DNA of 61,713 nt from an uncultured Eubacteriales bacterium. Lineage in GTDB: Bacteria; Bacillota; Clostridia; Christensenellales; Aristaeellaceae. This document shows, one piece after another, positions 1 to 7,742 of this stretch (the first letter of the stretch is position 1; each line of letters opens with the position of its first letter). The position numbers and the translations under genes were made by a program. The stretch spans positions 1-61,713 of the forward strand of contig CADANQ010000005.1 of NCBI GenBank assembly GCA_902789365.1, in the 5' to 3' direction. Below the pieces are notes generated by a model that worked only from the letters and a program-made list of their open reading frames with translations, did not search any database and had not been told where the DNA came from.

Positions 1-98
1 AAACGTGCTGCCTCGTGCCAGTAACTGAACCGCCGCTTGCGGGACCGCATGAGCGGTGGTGTGGGAGGACGGGGGTTAGTCACCCCCTCCTACCCGAT
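1..98 (+). ncRNA. Group II intron 3' end (domains V and VI)
   Basis: The sequence folds as the catalytic end of a bacterial group II intron. Domain V: arms 29-37 and 52-60 form nine pairs, a two-base bulge (50-51) follows, and an upper stem 38-41/46-49 is capped by a four-base loop. Domain VI: 63-65/93-95 and 66-69/88-91 pair around an unpaired A at 92, the expected branch-point adenosine, and 71-75/83-87 close the top. The intron should end near 98 (CCCGAT). The reverse transcriptase and the rest lie outside the window. It points toward the 3' end of the M13 gene and is not inside it. Confidence 0.85.
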
Positions 99-141
99 TG
101 TTCGGCGTTTCCCTGATGGGCGGCGCCGCGATCCCGCCGGG

Positions 142-2133
142 TTACCAGAGGGATACCCGGTCTTCAGGCGCGATGTACATGTCCGTGCCTTCCTTTACGG
201 CGGGATAGGTAAGATAGAATTCGTCGACCTGGGCAATGATGTAATTGGTCCTGACGTAATTCGCCGGATGGCCGTTGTCGGCGTAATCCATGATTGCCTC
301 GTCCCGGGTCCTGAAGCTGCGGTAGAATTTCTTTCCGATGGAACGGAAGAACAGGTCGTAATCAAAGCCCTCGGTCTTTTTCGCCAGGTCCAGCACCACC
401 TTGAGGCCGTTCAGGTCCGCGGCCGCCTCGAAAAACGTGTGGCTGCCGTCCAGCATGACCCCGTCCGCCAGCTCGATGCGGCTCATGCTTTCCGACATGC
501 GCCGCACCCGTTCCAGGAATTTGGGCTTGTCTTCCTCCGTCAGCACACAGTTCTGATTGCCGTCCCAGTCGTACTCCACCCCGTAGTTTTCGAAGCCATG
601 GGACATTTCGTGGGCGATGGTCTGCCCGAGGGTGGCGAGCAGGGTCTCCCGGGAGGAGGTGTCGCAGAACGCGGGCTTCAGTATGCCGGCCATCATGTAA
701 AAGGTGTTTTTGCCCGGCTCATAGACCGCGTTGGCCGCGATCATGGAATTGGAGTTTAAAAAGCGATGTCCGCGTTCAAAGGGCTGCCCGGCAAGGCGCA
801 GCTTCATCCGCAGCTCCATGGCGTCGTATTGGACGGCCGCGTCCAGAAGACTGATGTCTTCCCTGCACAGCGCCGCCAGCAGCGGTTTGAAATCCGTCCG
901 CTCCTCCGGAGACACGATGACCACCTGCATCATTTCGGCCTTTTTTACCGCGTTCGCCCGGGATTCTTCGGAAAGCCATTCGCAGCGGCGCATCCGGTCC
1001 GCCAGCGCCTGCTTGCATTCTTCCGCCAGGTCCTTCACAAGGACGCGGGTTTCGGGGGAGATATAGGCGTCCGCGTAGGCCTGTTCGGTCAGGAAACGGC
1101 TGTGGACCAGCATATAGTTGTACGCGATTTTCCGGGGGGACAGGTCCTCACCCTCATGCGCTTTGGCATAGGCGGCGGGGTCCAGATAGTCCATGGCGTA
1201 ATGGTACATGGACAGGCAGACGATGGCCTTGAACAGCTCCAGGTTTTCATCCGTGTACATGCTTTGCATATAACGGAACATCGAGAAAGAGGAAATCTCA
1301 AAGGCCGCTCCGTCGGCCCAAAGCACTCCCTGGCTTGTCATCTGATCCCGGAGGGGAACGCAGTTCGCCAGAGCCTTTTCCAGCGAGGGGTTCTGATCCA
1401 GCCCCTCGGTGTCCGGCACTTTATCGCCGTAGGTCCGGCTGTCCAGCTCATACCGGGCCAGACGCTCCGTCAGCTGCTTCGCGCTGTCCGCGTCCCAGCC
1501 CAGCAGAACAAGCTCCTCCTCCACCCGTTTTTTGTCGAACCAGTCCTCCTCGTTTGCGGGCTGGGGCTCGTCCGCCTCAAACTGCAGCCGCGGCATAACG
1601 TCGTTGAAGTAGACCATCATCACGAACTTATCCGGATTCAGTAAAGAGCGGTCCAGTTCCAGCGTGGCGTAGGGCGAGCCGAACAGGAGCCCTCCCTGCC
1701 GGCAGAGGGCGGAAAGCTCCTCCGTCGTTTTGGCGGACCGTACCTGACGGACGTATACCATCAGCGGTTCCAGCCCGTCTTTTTCCCGGCGGTCCGTATC
1801 CATGATCAGGGAGGCAAGGATATTCAGGCATATGGCTTCCGTGCTCTTCTCGGCGTCCACAAGCCTCCAGATATCCTCCTCCAGCTCTTTTTCGACGCGG
1901 GCGCCGACGCTGTCGCCGCTGTCGAGGCCGGTGTCCATGGGGGGCCGGCGGTGCAGATCGTAATTGACGGACAGATAAAAATGATTTTCCGGCGCGGGAC
2001 GTTCGGCCGGCACGTTTTCGGGCCATTCCGGATTGACCCAGGGCTTGCCCTCCGGATGTCCTTCGGCAAGGACGCCCGTCAGAAGGCTCGTCAAAAGGCA
2101 AATAATCAACAGGATAACAGGAACTTTTTTCAT
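142..2133 (-). CDS. M13 family zinc metallopeptidase (neprilysin/PepO-like), secreted
   Basis: This encodes a 663-residue extracellular endopeptidase of the M13 family, close to the usual family length. An N-terminal signal peptide (MKK, hydrophobic run, LAEG cleavage region) directs export. The zinc site is HEMSH near residue 507 with the third ligand in EAAAD near 567. The NAVYEPGKN region and the C-terminal MYIAPEDRVSLW, including the conserved final tryptophan, are typical M13 signatures. The start is fixed by GCAAGGAGCG just upstream of ATG. Members degrade peptides at the cell surface. It stands alone, divergent from the DUF1801 gene. Family assignment is firm; the substrate is unknown. 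Confidence 0.93.
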   Translation of the reverse strand: MKKVPVILLIICLLTSLLTGVLAEGHPEGKPWVNPEWPENVPAERPAPENHFYLSVNYDLHRRPPMDTGLDSGDSVGARVEKELEEDIWRLVDAEKSTEAICLNILASLIMDTDRREKDGLEPLMVYVRQVRSAKTTEELSALCRQGGLLFGSPYATLELDRSLLNPDKFVMMVYFNDVMPRLQFEADEPQPANEEDWFDKKRVEEELVLLGWDADSAKQLTERLARYELDSRTYGDKVPDTEGLDQNPSLEKALANCVPLRDQMTSQGVLWADGAAFEISSFSMFRYMQSMYTDENLELFKAIVCLSMYHYAMDYLDPAAYAKAHEGEDLSPRKIAYNYMLVHSRFLTEQAYADAYISPETRVLVKDLAEECKQALADRMRRCEWLSEESRANAVKKAEMMQVVIVSPEERTDFKPLLAALCREDISLLDAAVQYDAMELRMKLRLAGQPFERGHRFLNSNSMIAANAVYEPGKNTFYMMAGILKPAFCDTSSRETLLATLGQTIAHEMSHGFENYGVEYDWDGNQNCVLTEEDKPKFLERVRRMSESMSRIELADGVMLDGSHTFFEAAADLNGLKVVLDLAKKTEGFDYDLFFRSIGKKFYRSFRTRDEAIMDYADNGHPANYVRTNYIIAQVDEFYLTYPAVKEGTDMYIAPEDRVSLW

Positions 2134-2313
2134 GATACGCTCCTTGCGTCAGGCGCGGACGGTTTTTTGTCCGCTGTTTCCAACGCGGACATGATTATTT
2201 ACGCACAAAAAACGGACGGTGGCAAGGGGGAATAACCAAAAAACGAAAAAATCCGAAAAAGACAGTCGACCGTTTTTTTGACCTTATTTGCATATGGAAT
2301 CACGGCGGAATCA

Positions 2314-2322
2314 TGCTATACT
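2314..2322 (+). promoter_or_regulatory. Extended -10 promoter for the DUF1801/DUF4256 pair
   Basis: TG-C-TATACT forms an extended -10 element about 100 bases before the ATG at 2425. No convincing -35 hexamer sits at the standard distance, which is common for extended -10 promoters. The T-rich stretch upstream (about 2267-2290) raises local AT content. The opposite-strand promoter for the M13 gene must lie in the same intergenic region, but I could not pick a clear one. Confidence 0.5.
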
Positions 2323-2424
2323 TGTATAGAGCTCCGGCCGGATGCGCGAACCGCGCGCCGAGGATAACGCGAAAACCGCGCCCGGACGCCTGTTTTGCGA
2401 ATCGCGGATAAGGGGGACGGCAGG

Positions 2425-2832
2425 ATGACATGGAAGTGCCCGAAGTGCGGCAGGGTATTCGACAGGCAGGATCAGCAGCATTTCTGTGAAAAGCCGCGGA
2501 CGATCGACGAATACATTGAGGCGCAGGACCCGGCGGCGCGGCCGAAGCTCCGGGAGATCCGGGCCGTGATCCGGTCCGCCGTTCCGGACGCGGAGGAGCG
2601 CATTTCCTGGTCGATGCCGACGTACTGGAAAGGACGGAACCTGATCCATTTCGCCGCGTTCAAAAACCATATCGGGCTTTATCCCGGCGGCGAGGCGACG
2701 ACGGTGTTCGAAAAGGAGCTGGAAGGCTTTGACGTAAGCAAGGGCACGATCCGGCTGCCTTATGAAAAGGACCTGCCGGCGGAACTGATCGGGGAAATCG
2801 CAAAGTGGTGCCGCGAGAGGAACGGGAAATGA
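2425..2832 (+). CDS. DUF1801/YdhG-like protein with N-terminal zinc ribbon
   Basis: A 135-residue protein. Residues 1-25 hold a treble-clef-like zinc site (CPKC followed by HFC), and the remainder matches the DUF1801 fold (YdhG/frataxin-like): 'RPKLREIRAVIRSAVPDAEE', 'ISWSMPTYW', 'HFAAFKNHIGLYP'. I chose the ATG at 2425 because AGGGGGACGGCAGG precedes it; an in-frame ATG at 2395 lacks a ribosome site. YdhG relatives in Bacillus have been linked to iron delivery, but that role is not demonstrable here. The gene is followed after 18 bases by the DUF4256 gene, so the two are probably co-transcribed. Confidence 0.85.
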   Translation: MTWKCPKCGRVFDRQDQQHFCEKPRTIDEYIEAQDPAARPKLREIRAVIRSAVPDAEERISWSMPTYWKGRNLIHFAAFKNHIGLYPGGEATTVFEKELEGFDVSKGTIRLPYEKDLPAELIGEIAKWCRERNGK

Positions 2833-2850
2833 CGGAAAGGGGTTTGGCGC

Positions 2851-3375
2851 ATGCTTGAAGTATTAAGGAACCGCTTTTTCGCGAATCCGGCGCTTCATAA
2901 GGGCGTGGAATGGGAGGACGTCGGGACGCGCCTGCGCCGGGACCCGCGAGCCCTTGACATTCTGAGGCGCATGGAGGAAAGCGGCGGCGAACCGGATACG
3001 ATCGGTTTTGAGGAAGGGACCGGAAGGCTGATCTTCTGTGACTGTTCAAAGGAATCTCCCGCCGGACGCCGGAGCCTGTGCTATGACGACGAGGCGCTTT
3101 TAAAGCGCAAAAACAATCCGCCCGTGGGAAGCGCCGTCCGACAGGCGCGGGAAATAGGCGTTGAACTGATGACGGAAGCGCTCTATCGCAGGCTTCAGGA
3201 GCTTGGGGAGTTCGATCTGAAAACCTCGTCATGGATCGCGGCCCCGGATGAGATCAGGCGGAAGGGCGGAGCCCTGTTTTGCGAAAGGCGGTATGGCAGG
3301 GTATTCACTTTTCATAACGGAGCCGATTCTTATTATTCCGTTCGGGGGTGGAGGGGATGGTTCCCGGTTCCATGA
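2851..3375 (+). CDS. DUF4256 family protein
   Basis: A 174-residue cytosolic protein with DUF4256 hallmarks: an N-terminal 'RNRFFANPALHKGVEW' block, a central 'LIFCDCSKESPAGRRSLCYDDEA'-type block (residues about 60-82), and a C-terminal region ending in 'GRVFTFHNGADSYYSVRG'. It has no signal peptide or membrane segment. Length agrees with the family. The biochemical role of DUF4256 is unknown. It is translated from ATG at 2851 after GGAAAGGGG, 18 bases behind the DUF1801 gene, and is followed by a strong bidirectional terminator. Confidence 0.85.
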   Translation: MLEVLRNRFFANPALHKGVEWEDVGTRLRRDPRALDILRRMEESGGEPDTIGFEEGTGRLIFCDCSKESPAGRRSLCYDDEALLKRKNNPPVGSAVRQAREIGVELMTEALYRRLQELGEFDLKTSSWIAAPDEIRRKGGALFCERRYGRVFTFHNGADSYYSVRGWRGWFPVP

Positions 3376-3432
3376 CAGGTTCCGGCTTCCCTGGCGGCCC
3401 GGCGCCGCATGCCGTTTCGGACTCGGAAAATA

Positions 3433-3472
3433 AAAAACCGTATGGGCCCCGCACGGGGTCCATACGGTTTTT
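3433..3472. terminator. Bidirectional rho-independent terminator
   Basis: Arms 3433-3445 and 3460-3472 pair perfectly (13 bp), with an additional CCCC/GGGG inner stem and a short loop. A-rich on the left and T-rich on the right, it can end transcription from DUF4256 (+) and from the S41 gene (-), which converge here. Confidence 0.85.
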
Positions 3473-3511
3473 ATAAGGCAGCGCCGCCGCGGTCCGGCGG
3501 ACGGGAAAAGG

Positions 3512-5293
3512 TCAGTACATTTCGTCAAGGATCTGGTTCAGCCGCTGCCGGTCGTAAAAGCTGGACATCTTCGTGAGCGTCACGTCGGGCTCGACGCCGC
3601 GGTCCACGTCATAGAAGGAGCCGTTTTTCACAAAAGCCAGACGGCGGTAGCCGGAAATCTTGAACTGGGTGCCCCAGGCAGTGGTCATATACTGCACCAC
3701 GCAGCTGCCGCCGCCCGAGGGAGCGCCCAAAAGGGTCACCAGGCCGCTGGTCTTGAACACCCAGGGCACCAGGTTGCCGCAGGAGAAGCTGACGGGCGAA
3801 ATCAGGCAGTACAGCGTGTATTTGCCGGCCAGGAAGTCGTTTTCGTCAAAGACGCGGTCGCGGTTGACGTCGACGGCGTACTGGCTCGTCCCCTGGGCGC
3901 CGGTGAAGGTGTTGACAATGGTGACGGTGGCTTCGCCCAGGAACCAGCCGATGGTATACACAGCCGCGTCGGCCTCGCCGCCCTCGTTGTTGCTCAGGTC
4001 CAGCACCACCCGCCGGATGGGGCTTCCCTCGCGGGTGATTTTGTGATGCGCGTACATGATGAGGGATACGGTATCGACGACGCTTTCCTTATTGTCCAGA
4101 TCCAGGGCATAGTAATCGAATTCCGGATCGTATCTGAAGCGGTCGAAGGTCACATACGCGGTGTCGCCGACCTCCTGATAGGAATACCAGCCGTCCGGAT
4201 TGTACCGTTCGCGGGACGTATTATACAGCGTCGTGTACCGGCTGTCCATGATCGAGGAAAAACCGGCGCCGCGGGTTTCCAGCTGCCTGTCCAGGCCGGT
4301 CAGCCAGGAATTGTAAAGGTAGCCGCTGTGCAGGTCGTCCAGGTAATACAGGATAAAGTTCTGAAGGGCCTCGTCGGCAACGGCGGCGTCCGGGCTGAGC
4401 AGCTTTTCGTAATAATCCGTGTTCATGATCAGGTCCATGAAGCTTGTGATGTTGTGGGCGTCCTTCAGGCCGTAGAAGTGGTCAAGCTCCATGCACAGTT
4501 CGCCCAGACAGTACCGCGCGAATTCGGGGCTGCGCTCCCTGACGGGCGCGCCGTAATACTTATCGCCCAGCGCTGTTTTGACGAGGACGGTTTCGCCCGC
4601 GTCGTTCTGCTGCGCCTGCGCGAACATCCCGGGACCGCCCAGGAAAATGGCCTCCCCGTTGTACGCCTGGATGGCGGAGGCGGAGGGCATGCAGACGGTC
4701 AGTTCCAGCGCCGTGTGCAAAGGCAGCAGATATTTGCCATCCTGCGCCACGTAGGGGATCTGGTACTCGTCCAGGAAAATCGCCTTGGTGTTGCCCGGGC
4801 GGTTCATCAGCGGGTCGGAGGTGCGCTTGAACAGCTCCGGCTGGTTTTTGCTGTTTACGCCGGGATGGTACAGGATGTCCAGATAGGTCTTTTTGGACCC
4901 TGCCGCGAAGGTATCGAAGCTGGTGTAAACCACGCCGCCTTCGTCAAAGTCAAACAGCACGGCGGAATCGTTCTGGGTGTTGATGATAATGTACAGCCGG
5001 GCTTCCTCGTCCCACATACCGGTCAGCGCCGTATTTTTGCCCGCCATTCCCGAAACCTGGGCGTCAATATCTATCAGGTCGGGCAGGTTCAGGTAGGGCA
5101 TGTCCTTCACGCCGTCCAGGAAGTACAGCGGTATCTCCCGGGGCAGACGGCCCAGGGTGCCCATATACATGGGGACCTGTCTCATTTCAATCTGATGGGT
5201 TTTCGTTTCCTCCGCGGCCGGCGCTTCGCCAAGCGCGGCGCCCAAGCCCAGGATCAAAGCGATACTGAGCAGGATGCTGATGATTCTCTTCAT
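3512..5293 (-). CDS. Secreted S41-like (tail-specific protease fold) protein
   Basis: A 593-residue exported protein: signal peptide residues 1-22 (ISILLSIALILGLGAALG), a long N-terminal region of unclear fold, and a C-terminal S41 peptidase-like domain. The S41 core is visible as 'RRVVLDLSNNEGG' (about 420), 'LYCLISPVSFSCGN' (about 495-505, carrying the candidate nucleophile serine), then 'LGAPSGGGSC' and a final 'RGVEPDVTLTK' typical of the family. The PDZ domain of CtpA proteases is not evident. The Ser/Lys dyad cannot be confirmed by eye, so activity is uncertain. The start is supported by GAAGGAGAAGAAC before ATG. A GC-rich hairpin (5318-5339) lies in its leader. Confidence 0.75.
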   Translation of the reverse strand: MKRIISILLSIALILGLGAALGEAPAAEETKTHQIEMRQVPMYMGTLGRLPREIPLYFLDGVKDMPYLNLPDLIDIDAQVSGMAGKNTALTGMWDEEARLYIIINTQNDSAVLFDFDEGGVVYTSFDTFAAGSKKTYLDILYHPGVNSKNQPELFKRTSDPLMNRPGNTKAIFLDEYQIPYVAQDGKYLLPLHTALELTVCMPSASAIQAYNGEAIFLGGPGMFAQAQQNDAGETVLVKTALGDKYYGAPVRERSPEFARYCLGELCMELDHFYGLKDAHNITSFMDLIMNTDYYEKLLSPDAAVADEALQNFILYYLDDLHSGYLYNSWLTGLDRQLETRGAGFSSIMDSRYTTLYNTSRERYNPDGWYSYQEVGDTAYVTFDRFRYDPEFDYYALDLDNKESVVDTVSLIMYAHHKITREGSPIRRVVLDLSNNEGGEADAAVYTIGWFLGEATVTIVNTFTGAQGTSQYAVDVNRDRVFDENDFLAGKYTLYCLISPVSFSCGNLVPWVFKTSGLVTLLGAPSGGGSCVVQYMTTAWGTQFKISGYRRLAFVKNGSFYDVDRGVEPDVTLTKMSSFYDRQRLNQILDEMY

Positions 5294-5567
5294 GTTCTTC
5301 TCCTTCGGTCGGCGGGGATCTGTCCTCCCCGCCTGTTTCGTTGAATACTAATTCTGCAAAAATGAGTAAACTCCTTTTTTCATATATATAGTCTTTCCCG
5401 CATGTTCCGGCGGGACGCTGCGGGAAACGGCGCAAAAAAGAATATCGGAAGAATCCCGCGTCCGCTGCCATTTTCGTCTTCCGGCCGTACAAAAAGGTGT
5501 CCCGGACAAAAACCGGGGATAAACGGAAACAAACCCGAAGCCCGCGGGGCGGAAAGAGGTAAAACAT

Positions 5568-7163
5568 ATGAGCGGAATGATCAAAACAAATCACAGGTCA
5601 ATAAAAAAACGGTTTTTGCCGGTTCTCCTGATTCTGGCGCTGCTGTGCGCGGCCGGCACGGCAATGGCGGAAGGAACGGAAGAAGCGGGTCCCCGCCCGC
5701 ATCCCGAAATCGGGACGGTCGCCCTTCGGGAGAACGGAATCCCGGTTGTGTATCTGACGATCGACCCGGACGAATACAGGCAGGTAATCGAAAGCGGCAA
5801 TCACGATTATCGGGCGAAGGGTGCTTCCGTCCGCATCACGATCCCGGAAGGCTATGTCTGCGAATACGGCGATTTCGACGCTTCCTTCGCGGGCAGGGAT
5901 CTTTCCCTTGAATATATCCGGGGCCGCGGGCATTCCACCTGGTCGCAGGAAAAAAAGCCCTTCAAGATCAGGTTTGCCGAAAAGGTGGACCTTTTCGGCA
6001 TGGGCAAAGGCACAACCTGGGCCCTGATGGCGAACGCGTATGACGTCAGCCTGCTCAAAAACCATGTGGTCAGCTATCTGAGCGGCGCCATGGGATTTTC
6101 GTATACCGCGAAATTCGTCCCGGTGGACCTGGTTGTCAACGGCAATTACATGGGCAGCTATCAGATCAGCCCCTTTGTTCAGGTGGCGGAAAACAGCCTG
6201 AATATCACCCCGGTCAAAAAGGACGCGGCGGAGGGCGATGAAATCACCGGCGGTTATCTGATTGCGATGGATCCATATGCGACCGAGCCGGAGGCCAACG
6301 TCATCACCACCGAGGGCGGCGTCCGGTTTGGCATCAAAACCCCGAATTTATCCCGATACGGCGAAGAAATGAAGACGGCGCGGCAGGCGCAGCGCGATTA
6401 TGTGCGGGATTATCTGCAGCGGGTCGAGGACGCCGTCTATGGAAAGGACGGGTATAACGGCGCCGGCGAGCATTACAGCGAGCTGATGGACGCCGAATCG
6501 GCGGCCGCCTACTGGTGGATTCAGGAGTTTACCCATAACGGCGACGCTTTCCGGACTCCCAGCACCTACCTGTACAAGGAAATGGGAAAGAAGCTGTGCT
6601 GGGGCCCCCTGTGGGATTTTGACATCGCCCTGAACCCGATCGGCAGCTACGGCGAATTTGACATCAAGATGATCTGGCTTGATTATCTGCGGCAGTACAG
6701 CCCGGAATACCGGCGGATCCTCCGGGAAACCTGGGACAGGCTGGACAAGGCCGTCGCGGAAGTCACCCGGGACGGCGGCATCCTGGATCAGTACATGGGC
6801 GCCATCAGAAAATCCTGGGAAAACAACAGGCAGCTGTGGAACACCACCGACGCGGATCCGGACACGATTGTCGGTGACATGAAGAAGGACCTGGACCTGC
6901 ACAGGAAGGCGATTACCGCCAACATTGACAATGAGCTTCCCAACGTGCTGGCTCCCGTGACCTTTATGGACGGCGACACGGTCTGCGCGGTCGTGCAGGC
7001 TTATCAGCGCAGGGGCCTTGAGGATACCCGTTTCCCCGCCGCGCCGAAAAAAGCCGGTTTCACCTTCGTCCGGTGGACGGACCGGGACGGGAAGACCTAT
7101 GAGCCGTACACAAGCCTTGCCGGGCCGGTGACCGTGTACGCGGAATACGCTCCCGCCAAATGA
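5568..7163 (+). CDS. CotH-family protein kinase-like, secreted, with C-terminal InlB/Listeria-type repeat
   Basis: A 531-residue protein with an N-terminal membrane signal (residues 14-35). The CotH domain spans about 60-450: 'GRGHSTWSQEKKPFKIRF' (about 119-136) includes the ATP-binding lysine region, 'YMGSYQISPFV' follows, and 'WGPLWDFDIALNP' (about 344-356) holds the metal-binding DxD-like aspartates. A C-terminal Listeria-Bacteroides repeat (about 463-531, 'AGFTFVRWTDRDGKTY') is typical of cell-surface adhesion modules. CotH in Bacillus spores is an atypical kinase acting on coat proteins; here a cell-surface role is more likely. Start chosen by AAAGAGGTAAAACAT before ATG; a double hairpin terminator follows. 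Confidence 0.9.
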   Translation: MSGMIKTNHRSIKKRFLPVLLILALLCAAGTAMAEGTEEAGPRPHPEIGTVALRENGIPVVYLTIDPDEYRQVIESGNHDYRAKGASVRITIPEGYVCEYGDFDASFAGRDLSLEYIRGRGHSTWSQEKKPFKIRFAEKVDLFGMGKGTTWALMANAYDVSLLKNHVVSYLSGAMGFSYTAKFVPVDLVVNGNYMGSYQISPFVQVAENSLNITPVKKDAAEGDEITGGYLIAMDPYATEPEANVITTEGGVRFGIKTPNLSRYGEEMKTARQAQRDYVRDYLQRVEDAVYGKDGYNGAGEHYSELMDAESAAAYWWIQEFTHNGDAFRTPSTYLYKEMGKKLCWGPLWDFDIALNPIGSYGEFDIKMIWLDYLRQYSPEYRRILRETWDRLDKAVAEVTRDGGILDQYMGAIRKSWENNRQLWNTTDADPDTIVGDMKKDLDLHRKAITANIDNELPNVLAPVTFMDGDTVCAVVQAYQRRGLEDTRFPAAPKKAGFTFVRWTDRDGKTYEPYTSLAGPVTVYAEYAPAK

Positions 7164-7170
7164 AAAAAAA

Positions 7171-7220
7171 GCGCGGAAGGACCGCGCGGCGGCGCCTCTT
7201 TTGAGGCGCCGTCTTTCTTA
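7171..7220 (+). terminator. Terminator after the CotH gene
   Basis: A first hairpin (GCGCGG 7171-7176 with CCGCGC 7182-7187) is followed by a second, stronger one (7190-7198 with 7203-7211, TTTT loop) and then TCTTTCTT. The tract ends just at the first codons of the truncated acetyltransferase. Confidence 0.8.
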
Positions 7221-7222
7221 AC

Positions 7223-7489
7223 GTGCTGCGGAAATATCAGAGAAAAGGCGTCGGAAGCGGACTGATGGACGCGGCGGAGGGAATCGCGGCCAGGTACGCG
7301 GACACGGTCTGCCTGGGGGTCGGACTGTGCTCCGCCTACGGCGCTGCGCAGGGGATGTACGTCAAACGAGGATACATCCCGGACGGCTCAGGCGTATGGT
7401 ATCGGGGCAGGCAATGCGTGCAGTATGAAACGGTCTGCACCGTCGACGACGACCTGATCCTTTTCCTTTACAAAAAGCTGCGCGGGTGA
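7223..7489 (+). pseudogene. GNAT N-acetyltransferase, C-terminal fragment
   Basis: Only the C-terminal half of a GNAT acetyltransferase remains (88 codons from a GTG). It starts right at the acetyl-CoA pyrophosphate-binding motif, 'YQRKGVGSGLM', and continues with 'AAQGMYVKRGYIPDG', the normal end of the fold. The preceding strands (motifs C and D) are absent, and there is no ribosome site; the frame runs back directly into the CotH terminator. I read this as an N-terminally deleted gene. A translated short protein cannot be excluded but would lack a complete fold. Confidence 0.7.
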
Positions 7490-7542
7490 GCCCTTTCCGG
7501 GAACGCGCGAGAACCGTTCCATCCCGTCGGCAGCCGAAAAAA

Positions 7543-7605
7543 GTTTTTGCGGGAAGATGGGGGTCCGGGGGAAGAAGGGGGCTTTTTGCAAAAAGCCCCC
7601 TTCTT
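7543..7605. repeat. Dispersed palindromic repeat, copy A
   Basis: GTTTTTGCGGGA is followed by a G-rich arm, the core GGGGGCTTTTTGCAAAAAGC, and a C-rich arm. The core palindrome (about 7574-7604) and its left flank match copy B at 12285-12356. It lies at the left edge of the low-GC island. Confidence 0.75.
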
Positions 7606-7618
7606 TGCGCGGCCTCCA

Positions 7619-7632
7619 TAAAACAGTATCAG
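7619..7632. repeat. Left terminal inverted repeat of the relic
   Basis: TAAAACAGTATCAG; its reverse complement occurs at 9654-9667 with one difference (11 bases identical without interruption). Confidence 0.6.
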
Positions 7633-7742
7633 CCCAAAACAGAGCAAAAAGGCATCTGCGCACTGGATTGGTCGATACTGAATGGTGAATGAATGTAGCC
7701 TTGATAGTTCATGTATTCTTTCGCCTCATTTTGACAAGCTGA

